Shown piece after piece: positions 55,314 to 61,886 of a stretch of DNA of 64,000 bases. Where the stretch lies: assembly GCF_013911645.1 (NCBI RefSeq), contig NZ_JACESV010000002.1, positions 62,001 to 126,000 on the forward strand. Direction: 5' to 3'. The notes beneath the pieces are model-generated. The model was not told the origin of the DNA and searched no databases. It worked only from the letters and a program-made list of their open reading frames with translations. Position 1 is the stretch's first letter, and the number at the start of each line of letters is the position of its first letter. Both the position numbers and the translations under genes were made by a program. Origin of the DNA: Allomuricauda sp. Lineage in GTDB: Bacteria; Bacteroidota; Bacteroidia; Flavobacteriales; Flavobacteriaceae.

Positions 55314-56577
55314 TTTTGGCAATGTTAACGGCTTTTTGTTCCTTTTCAATACGAATGTACTTATAAAACTCTCGTTCCGTAGAATGCCCACTAAATTGCA
55401 TAATATCATAAGTTGGCATTCCCCTTTTGTACATATTGGTACAAAACGAACGTCTGGCCGTATGTGTTCCAATCAAATCATATTTGGGGGTACTTTCAAC
55501 GATTTCCTTCCCTCCTTGAGTGCGGGTATGGGTAATCATTTCGTTTATTCCTGCCTTTTTACCTGCTTTCTTTATATACTCGTTAATGTCCTGTTCATTC
55601 ATCTTTTTAGGTGGTTCGCCATTGTTTTTTGGCTTGCTTAAAATTTGTTGTATTTCAGTGGTTATTGGACATAATACTTCTTTCTTGGTTTTCTTTTGTT
55701 TAATCTGAAAAAATGGTATCCCATCCCTTACAACCATATTTCTTTTGGTTAGTCCATTATAATCACTAACTCTTTGCCCCGTATAACACCCAATTAAAAA
55801 TATATCCCTAGCCTTATCAAGATTTGGAAATGCAGACAAGTCATGGTTGGCCAGTTTTGTCAGTTCTCCATCATCGAGATATATTGCTGTTGTTTGCTCT
55901 TTCGGGGCTTTAAAATCGCTTCTTGTAAAGACCATGTTCTTGTTAATACCGTCTTGTGTTGCACTCCGAAGAAAAACCTTAAGATTTTTAATATGCTTAC
56001 CAATGGTATTCAATGACTTATCATCTTCCTCCAAGAAAAGAACAAAATCATCATAAAATTTGAGGTCAATGCTGTCAAAATCAAGATTTGGGTTGAATCT
56101 TTCAAGCAATTTCTTTGTTTGCTTGTAGGAACGCAGAGTAACATCTGCAATTTTTCCCTTTTTATGGTCTAAGAATTTATCCATGTATTTGTACAACCCT
56201 ATTGGCTCATCAATATCTTTGGGTTGACTTTTACCCGTAACTTGGTCTAGCTTTTGTTTCAAATGCTTATTGGTAACGGGAGTACGGTTTGCATCCAAAG
56301 TGCTTATTTCCTTATACAACTCGGTTTCAAGCATATTTAGATAATCGTTTACATGGCCCCCATTCAAAATATGGGCTTTGTTGCGAATACGCTGTTTTTT
56401 CAAATCCCAATCTAAAAAGCAAGAATAATACCCCGTACTATATTTGAACCGTTGGCCTCTTCCATAATTAAAGTGAAGCATTATCAAAGATTCCTTTTTA
56501 GGCTCTTTTTTAAGGTTGGCAATACTTTCTTTAAATGAAAAACGGATTGTACCCTTTGAACGCTGAACTGCTGGCAT
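55294..56577 (-). CDS. Tyrosine recombinase (island integrase)
   Basis: 427 residues. An Arm-binding N-terminus, a SAM-like core-binding domain and the catalytic domain are in order. Catalytic residues are visible: Arg in IGCYTGQRVSDYN, His-x-x-Arg in GTHTARRSFCTN, His in MQFSGHSTEREF and the nucleophile Tyr shortly after (FYKYIRI). It recombines the tRNA-Phe 3' end. Its start is 187 bases from the right repeat, the usual place for such an enzyme. Confidence 0.95.
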   Translation of the reverse strand: MPAVQRSKGTIRFSFKESIANLKKEPKKESLIMLHFNYGRGQRFKYSTGYYSCFLDWDLKKQRIRNKAHILNGGHVNDYLNMLETELYKEISTLDANRTPVTNKHLKQKLDQVTGKSQPKDIDEPIGLYKYMDKFLDHKKGKIADVTLRSYKQTKKLLERFNPNLDFDSIDLKFYDDFVLFLEEDDKSLNTIGKHIKNLKVFLRSATQDGINKNMVFTRSDFKAPKEQTTAIYLDDGELTKLANHDLSAFPNLDKARDIFLIGCYTGQRVSDYNGLTKRNMVVRDGIPFFQIKQKKTKKEVLCPITTEIQQILSKPKNNGEPPKKMNEQDINEYIKKAGKKAGINEMITHTRTQGGKEIVESTPKYDLIGTHTARRSFCTNMYKRGMPTYDIMQFSGHSTEREFYKYIRIEKEQKAVNIAKSGYFNL

Positions 56578-56763
56578 TTTTTATTTTAAAAGTATAAATA
56601 AATCTCGTAAAGGGTGCTACAAAGGGTGCTATTTTCGATTAATGAATCAAAATTCTGATTAATGAAAATTAATCTTGATTAATTGTTGAAGCATTGTTTT
56701 TATTGACAATTTAAGAGCATTTTAATGAATCGAAGTTAATTCCAATTAAAATATAATATGGTA
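56578..56763. other. AT-rich stretch between integrase and right attachment repeat
   Basis: No gene is seen. Several copies of TTAATGAATCAAAATT-like and TGATTAATG motifs (56638-56685) cluster here; they would suit integrase arm sites or the integrase promoter. Confidence 0.4.
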
Positions 56764-56776
56764 CTGGAGGTACCAC
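56764..56776 (+). repeat. Right attachment repeat
   Basis: CTGGAGGTACCAC, identical to the tRNA-Phe 3' end at 48723-48735. The bases before it do not continue the tRNA, as expected for a duplicated target remnant. Confidence 0.88.
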
Positions 56777-56782
56777 AAAAAA

Positions 56783-56810
56783 GCCCGCGAACTATGTTTG
56801 CGGGTTTTTT
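56783..56810 (+). terminator. Displaced native tRNA-Phe terminator
   Basis: CCCGCGAAC-TAT-GTTTGCGGG followed by six T residues. It is separated from the tRNA by the island; before integration it would have followed the tRNA directly. Confidence 0.85.
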
Positions 56811-56936
56811 GTTTTTTGAACAAGCGGTGAAACTGCTTCGACATTGCACAGTCAAAGCTACCCTACAATGAGAATCATATGAGATTTGGCTTAAACGAAT
56901 TTCATTTTAACTAAGTTCTTTGATTGGATGTGTTTA

Positions 56937-58061
56937 TTATTTAAATAAATTGATATATTCTTCGAACCAATATTGTTTCCCTCGTTTAGCACCTGTTATT
57001 TCCTTTAGAATACCAAGTTGTTCTAATTCATGCACTAGTTTATATGCTGATGGTAAGGAAAGATCTGTAAGATCTGCCACCTTTTGGACATTGATAAGCG
57101 GTCGAAGATAGAGTTTACTCACTACAGCTCTAGCATTGCTCGTTCTTGCACCAAGTCCTTGAATTTTCAAATCAACCTCTTTTTGCAACTTCATAATATT
57201 GTTAAAAGTATCGATACTTCCCTTTGCGGTTTCTATAACACCCACCAGAAAAAACTTAAACCATTGTTTAATGTCATTGGCAGTTCTAACTTTCATCAAA
57301 TTGTCATAATACAATTGCCTATTTCTTTCAAAGAAATCAGATAAGTATAAGATTGGTTTTTTCAAAATACCTTTCTCAACTAAATAAAGAGTAATCAAGA
57401 GGCGCCCAACTCGACCGTTGCCATCTAAAAAGGGATGTATTGTTTCGAACTGGTAGTGAATAAGCGCAATTTTCAATAGATGTGGCAGCCTTATTTCAGC
57501 GTTGTGAGAAAACTTCTCCAAATCCCCCATTAACCGAGGGACTTCAGTATGCGGAGGAGGAATGAATGTTGCATCGGCAATTGAGGCACCACCGATCCAA
57601 TTTTGACTAGTTCTGAATTGTCCTGGTATTTTATGTTTCCCTCGAACTCCTTGTAGAAGAACTTTATGGGCTAATCTTATTAATCTCGAAGATAACGGTA
57701 ATTCATCCAGTGATTCAATAGCTTTATTCAATGCTTTAATATAGTTCTGAACTTCTTCCCAATCGTCCCGTTCTTCTTCAGCTATCTCTTCTTTATCCTG
57801 TAGCGCTTCTTCTATATTGGTTTTTGTGCCTTCTATTTTACTTGATTTTGTTGCCTCCTTTAGAATATGCATAGAAATGAAAAGATCTATATTAGGCGTA
57901 TGTTCGGAGTACATATCCAATCTTCCTAGCTGTCTGTCCGCTTGGCTTAACAACTCTATGACCTCCATGTCGTCTAGAGTCCAATTTCGATTGATCTCTT
58001 CGGGAATAAAACTATTGAAGGTTCCCTGACTGACGTAATTCCCTGCTTTAAAGTTCTGCAT
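56937..58061 (-). CDS. Fic family protein (class II, autoinhibited)
   Basis: 374 residues. The Fic core HPFLDGNGRVGR lies at 209-220, with the His that activates the target hydroxyl. An inhibitory helix motif, SSKIEG (73-78), lies N-terminal, which marks class II Fic enzymes that block their own ATP site. The C-terminus is a winged helix (KVADLTDLSLPSAYKLVHELEQL). It probably transfers AMP to a protein target or regulates transcription. It lies just outside the right repeat. Confidence 0.92.
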   Translation of the reverse strand: MQNFKAGNYVSQGTFNSFIPEEINRNWTLDDMEVIELLSQADRQLGRLDMYSEHTPNIDLFISMHILKEATKSSKIEGTKTNIEEALQDKEEIAEEERDDWEEVQNYIKALNKAIESLDELPLSSRLIRLAHKVLLQGVRGKHKIPGQFRTSQNWIGGASIADATFIPPPHTEVPRLMGDLEKFSHNAEIRLPHLLKIALIHYQFETIHPFLDGNGRVGRLLITLYLVEKGILKKPILYLSDFFERNRQLYYDNLMKVRTANDIKQWFKFFLVGVIETAKGSIDTFNNIMKLQKEVDLKIQGLGARTSNARAVVSKLYLRPLINVQKVADLTDLSLPSAYKLVHELEQLGILKEITGAKRGKQYWFEEYINLFK

Positions 58062-58618
58062 TATATATTAACTAGCGCAGCTCCTAAATTAAGAAAAAAA
58101 TAAAAAACTTAAATAACGAATGGGTAATTTTAAGTTTATAGGGAAATTCTTTAAAACTGACCGTTCTTAATAAACATACTCCAATGGTCTAGCCTATAAT
58201 TTTATTAGACTAGTAGTCGACGAGCAATACTGCGGACGGCGTGCGGGGTGGTTCTTTGTATGTACCACAAAAAGAAGCTGTCTAAAAAGCAACAAAAGTT
58301 TGAATTTGTCAGGTTGAGCACAGTCGAAACCCATTGATTATCAAATTACTTTAGGTTCTCGACTGCGCTCGAACTGACAGATAACGGGCTTTTTAGAATT
58401 CACCCTCTTTTGTTTTTTGGCTACTTCGAACCTATAGTTCCTCCTTCTGAGCACCTTTCTTGCTGTTTATGAACCCTTCTATTACGAGTTTATATATGTC
58501 ACTTTTCATTTAATCACTAACACTCGCAATTCCAAGTGTATTCATTTTGTCCAGAGTGAAGTCGAAGGGTAGTCGAATCCACCGTAATTACAGTTATAAA
58601 TTGTCGTGCGTAGTGTTT
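58062..58618. other. Intergenic stretch with REP-like elements
   Basis: No gene is supported in this 557-base gap. It contains the long inverted repeat described at 58307-58379, a degenerate third copy near 58546-58580 (AGTGAAGTCGAAGGGTAGTC), and GTACCACAAAAA (58262-58273), which matches 56770-56781 beside the right attachment repeat. Confidence 0.55.
58307..58379. repeat. REP-like inverted repeat
   Basis: Arms of about 25 bases (TGTCAGGTTGAGCACAGTCG ... and TCGACTGCGCTCGAACTGACA) are imperfect inverted copies around an AT-rich centre. The core TCGACTGCGCTCGA equals that at 30119-30132. Confidence 0.75.
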
Positions 58619-59212
58619 TTAATCACGGAATAATGCAATATCAATAATAAGTTGCTTTTTATTTATTTCTAATTTTTTTGATAACAATTCAATATTATAG
58701 TTATCCTTTAAAGGAATTATTTGAAGTCCATAAATATTCAAATCAAATCCGCTAACAGGGATTTCATTCTTATCTTGTTTCAATTTTATTGGCCGAAATA
58801 ATACTTGACTTAAAATCAACTGTATATATTTAACCCAATATTCTTCAAAATCTATTTTGCTAACAATTACCTTATTGTTAAGATTTTTCCATAGAATTTC
58901 TTTTATTTCAACGATTAATTTTTTTAATGATATTGCTTCATTAATTTTTTTTATTAAATCATTTTTGGAATGGAAGTTTTGAAATGAATTGGTAATGTTT
59001 TGAATTATTGTTGATGGTAAATTTGTTCGGTCAAGTTCCTTGTGTAAAAGCCAATTACAGTATAACGTTGTTATTGGATATTTAGATTTACAATCATCAA
59101 TTTCTATTAAAATTCTTATGGATTGCATAATATAGCAAATATTGGGAATTGATAATTTTTCCCACACTAAAGATTGTTCGATTTGCTTTATAACATTTTC
59201 TCGTAAATTCAT
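58619..59212 (-). CDS. Hypothetical protein, AT-rich
   Basis: 197 residues with no signal or membrane helix. It is rich in Ile, Leu, Lys and Asn (LIKKINEAISLKKLIVEIK), likely all helical. Codon use is strongly A/T-biased compared with the core genes, pointing to horizontal origin. I recognise no family; it may be a component of an accessory or defence locus. Confidence 0.6.
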   Translation of the reverse strand: MNLRENVIKQIEQSLVWEKLSIPNICYIMQSIRILIEIDDCKSKYPITTLYCNWLLHKELDRTNLPSTIIQNITNSFQNFHSKNDLIKKINEAISLKKLIVEIKEILWKNLNNKVIVSKIDFEEYWVKYIQLILSQVLFRPIKLKQDKNEIPVSGFDLNIYGLQIIPLKDNYNIELLSKKLEINKKQLIIDIALFRD

Positions 59213-59348
59213 TTAGTATTCAAATCTTGCGTTTAAGTTAGAACATTACGCATAACTTGCTTATATGGATGTAAAATACACCTCTACACACCCAAATTAA
59301 GAATAAAGTTGATATTATTTTTTACTTCGATGAAAAGATGATGGTATC

Positions 59349-59582
59349 CTATTCATCAAACCCTTCAGCAAAAAATTCGGTGATGCTTAAATCAAAATAG
59401 GTAGAAATTCTTTTGATGGTGCTGAATTTTGGGTCCCATTTCCCAGTTTCTATCCGTCCAAAATGGATTCCTGTATCGTTGTAAGCATCTTCTTGGGTAA
59501 GGTTTCGGGCTTCTCTCAACCCTTTAATCCGGTTGGCTAAATCCTTCAAAAAATCAACATTTTGGTCGTCGTTGTCAATCAT
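59349..59582 (-). CDS. XRE family HTH regulator
   Basis: 77 residues, one Cro/C1-type domain: IKGLREARNLTQEDAYNDTGI, then GRIETGKWDPKFSTIKRISTYFDLSITEFF. It is divergent to the 59679 gene with a 96-base gap that holds a palindrome, the usual layout for an autoregulator. Confidence 0.88.
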   Translation of the reverse strand: MIDNDDQNVDFLKDLANRIKGLREARNLTQEDAYNDTGIHFGRIETGKWDPKFSTIKRISTYFDLSITEFFAEGFDE

Positions 59583-59617
59583 ACGACAGCAATGTCAAAA
59601 TTTTGCAAGTCGAAATT

Positions 59618-59649
59618 AATGACTTAAACGTCATTTTTGTTTAATTTTG
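59618..59649 (+). promoter_or_regulatory. Palindrome and -7 element between XRE gene and 59679 gene
   Basis: AATGAC-TTAAAC-GTCATT (59618-59635) is an 18-base palindrome that would suit an XRE dimer. TAATTTTG (59642-59649) matches TAnnTTTG and lies 30 bases before the ATG at 59679. Confidence 0.5.
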
Positions 59650-59678
59650 GGCAATCCCATTCACTAAAATGACCTATT

Positions 59679-60125
59679 ATGCCAACACTTCCCATTTCAT
59701 CCACTTTTACCAACTTCCTCCATCAAAATTCCCATGCACCCCTGCACATCACCTTTGCAGCGCTGGAAATCATAAACCACCAAAACGGGCAGTCCCTTAA
59801 CCGGGTGCAACGGCCCCAGAGCCGTATCTTCCTCCAAAAAATGCCACAAACGGGCCTGGCCAAGATGACCGTGCCGGACAATCTGGTGTTTTGTTTTTCC
59901 TTCCAGTTCCATATACCCAATGCTGGGGAATTCCACCATGGCGAAATGCTGTGCCTGCCCCGGCCCTTGGATTGTGGTAGGCTGTTCGTGGATGACGAAA
60001 AACTGCTGCTATCCTTTAGGATAGATGCCCCGGACCCCACCCTACGGGTGGAGGTGACCCATGTGTACCAAGGTATCCTCCGCCTAGAGCATTTTTGCAC
60101 ACCGCTGTGTGGGCAAACCCACTAA
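59679..60125 (+). CDS. Uncharacterised protein divergent to the XRE gene
   Basis: 148 residues. Codons on this strand are rich in third-position G/C and give a balanced composition (LHITFAALEIINHQNGQSL, VPDNLVFCFSFQFHIPNAGEF, PTLRVEVTHVYQGILRLEHF). A promoter-like element and palindrome lie upstream. Two open frames on the other strand over the same bases have no such signals and look like shadows. No family is recognised; base composition differs clearly from the AT-rich gene before it. Confidence 0.5.
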   Translation: MPTLPISSTFTNFLHQNSHAPLHITFAALEIINHQNGQSLNRVQRPQSRIFLQKMPQTGLAKMTVPDNLVFCFSFQFHIPNAGEFHHGEMLCLPRPLDCGRLFVDDEKLLLSFRIDAPDPTLRVEVTHVYQGILRLEHFCTPLCGQTH

Positions 60126-60162
60126 TTTGCCGGGTTCTTTGTTTTATGCGAGCAAAGTAACT

Positions 60163-60369
60163 TTAATCCACTACCTGTGCGCCCTTTTTACTGTTCTTGA
60201 ATTCACTTGGGCTTAAACCATATCTTTCCTTAAAAATCTTGGAAAAATAACTCCGGCTGGTAAATCCAATGGAGTATACCACCTCGGAAATGTTCATCTC
60301 GGTGGTGGTGTAACCTTCCCTAAAAAGGGTAAGGCCATGGGGCGAGAAAAAGACAAAATGCGAGCGCAA
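60163..60369 (-). pseudogene. AraC-type regulator, 3' remnant
   Basis: The last ~45 codons encode the second half of an AraC HTH (NISEVVYSIGFTSRSYFSKIFKERYGLSPSEF). The N-terminal residues read through do not fit the family. No first HTH or sensor domain is found upstream. It is probably the tail of a hybrid two-component or AraC gene cut by rearrangement. Confidence 0.75.
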
Positions 60370-60581
60370 AGATAAATTTACAGCAATATTGGGAACTTAA
60401 GACGAGTTCTATACCTACAATTATCAATTTGTCAAGTTAGAAGGTATAAATACCAAGAGTTATTATATCGAAGAACATCGACTTTATATTAAAGAATATC
60501 GAAAAAAACAAAAATAACTCTTGAAGGTAGAATTAACTGAGTTTATTTGTTCATTACCACATCGAACATTAAATAAAATAA
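60370..60581. other. AT-rich leader of the exopolysaccharide-like genes
   Basis: No gene is seen. TATATCGAAGAACATCGAC and GAATATCGAAAA repeat an ATCGAA motif near 60465-60505, which could be a regulator site; no clear TAnnTTTG is present. Confidence 0.35.
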
Positions 60582-61886
60582 ATGCTTCCGATTCGAATAA
60601 TAAGCAGGTATTTTTTATGGCTATGGTTCCTCCTTATTTGCATATGCCTTTCCTGTAACTCCGGCCATAGAAAAGAAGATGAAAAAGGAGTAAAGCTTTT
60701 AAAGACTTCCGAGGGCTTTGGTCTATTTAGAAATGGCAAGGAATTCTATATCAAAGGAGCTGCGGGCAACGGACATTTAAAAGAATTGGCAAAGGCTGGG
60801 GCAAATACCCTGCGCGTATATGACACAATAGGCTTAAAGAACAAATTGGATTTGGCCGATAGTTTGGGCTTGGCCCTAGTTGTTGATTTACCCTTGATCA
60901 TATCTAAAGGACAAATAAAGACAACCACAGTAGAAGCTGTTATAAGCACTGTGGAAAATTATAAAGACCATCCAGCACTTTTGTATTGGGTCTTGGGCAA
61001 CGAGGTCTATTCTCCAAGATTTAAACCAGGGATTCTTGATGAGGAATTCAATCAACTAGTCGAAAAAATACGCCAAATTGACCCCGATCACCCTATAACA
61101 ACCACGGTAACGGCAGGAGCAGTTGAACATATGATTTTGATCAATTGGCGATGCCCCGGTATCGATTTTATATCGATAAATATATTTGGTCGCTTAAATC
61201 AAATCGATTTTTTGAAAAAGCTTTCGTTCGTTTGGCAAGGCCCTTATGTCATTTCAGAATGGGGCAATAATGGACCTTGGGAGTCGAATAGTACCACATG
61301 GGGCGCCCCTTTGGAACAGACGAGCACCAAAAAAGCTGTACAGATCAAACAGAGGTACCAAGATTATATTGCCACCCTTGATGATGGGAGATGTTTGGGC
61401 AGTTTGGCCTTTTATTGGGGAACAAAACTTGAGACTACCGAAACGTGGTTCAGTTTGTTTCCCGAAAATGAAAAAAAAACACAGGCAATATTTGAACTGG
61501 AAAATGTTTGGACCAATAAGGACCGGAAATATACAGGACCGGAAATTGACCATATTTTAATCAATGGGCAAAGGGAATGGAACAGTATCATCAGCTTGCC
61601 AGGGCAACCGATAACCGGTCAGGTGGTTTTAGTTGGCAACGATCAAGATGATGCCTTTTTCTGGGAAGTGAAACCTGAGGCCTGGTCTACACCATCAAAA
61701 GTATACCTTAAGGATAAGGACCGACCAAAAGAAGTGGTTCAGATTGAGGAACAAAACAATGTCCAGATAACTTTTAATGCTCCTTTAAAGGAAGGTCCGT
61801 ATAGATTACATTATACAGTCGAAGGAAAGGATGGCTATGTGGCCACTGCGAATGTTCCATTTTATGTATTAGAGGAAGAGGAATGA
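60582..61886 (+). CDS. Clan-A TIM-barrel glycoside hydrolase-like lipoprotein
   Basis: 434 residues. The signal ends at Cys25 (LICICLSCNS). Residues about 45-300 look like a GH2/GH5-type TIM barrel: EFYIKGAAGNGHLKELAKAG, TLRVYDT, catalytic acid Glu141 in WVLGNEVYSP, nucleophile Glu226 in YVISEWGNNG. The last 100 residues form a beta-sandwich-like part (PITGQVVLVGNDQDDAFFWEV). It probably cleaves or remodels a polysaccharide on the cell surface. Its stop overlaps the next gene start (ATGA at 61883-61886), tying it to the GT2 protein. Confidence 0.78.
   Translation: MLPIRIISRYFLWLWFLLICICLSCNSGHRKEDEKGVKLLKTSEGFGLFRNGKEFYIKGAAGNGHLKELAKAGANTLRVYDTIGLKNKLDLADSLGLALVVDLPLIISKGQIKTTTVEAVISTVENYKDHPALLYWVLGNEVYSPRFKPGILDEEFNQLVEKIRQIDPDHPITTTVTAGAVEHMILINWRCPGIDFISINIFGRLNQIDFLKKLSFVWQGPYVISEWGNNGPWESNSTTWGAPLEQTSTKKAVQIKQRYQDYIATLDDGRCLGSLAFYWGTKLETTETWFSLFPENEKKTQAIFELENVWTNKDRKYTGPEIDHILINGQREWNSIISLPGQPITGQVVLVGNDQDDAFFWEVKPEAWSTPSKVYLKDKDRPKEVVQIEEQNNVQITFNAPLKEGPYRLHYTVEGKDGYVATANVPFYVLEEEE

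Noticed and set aside
59697-60100. Two minus-strand frames over the 59679 gene
   Set aside because: No promoter or ribosome site, and the composition is typical of antisense frames; the plus-strand frame has a promoter-like element.
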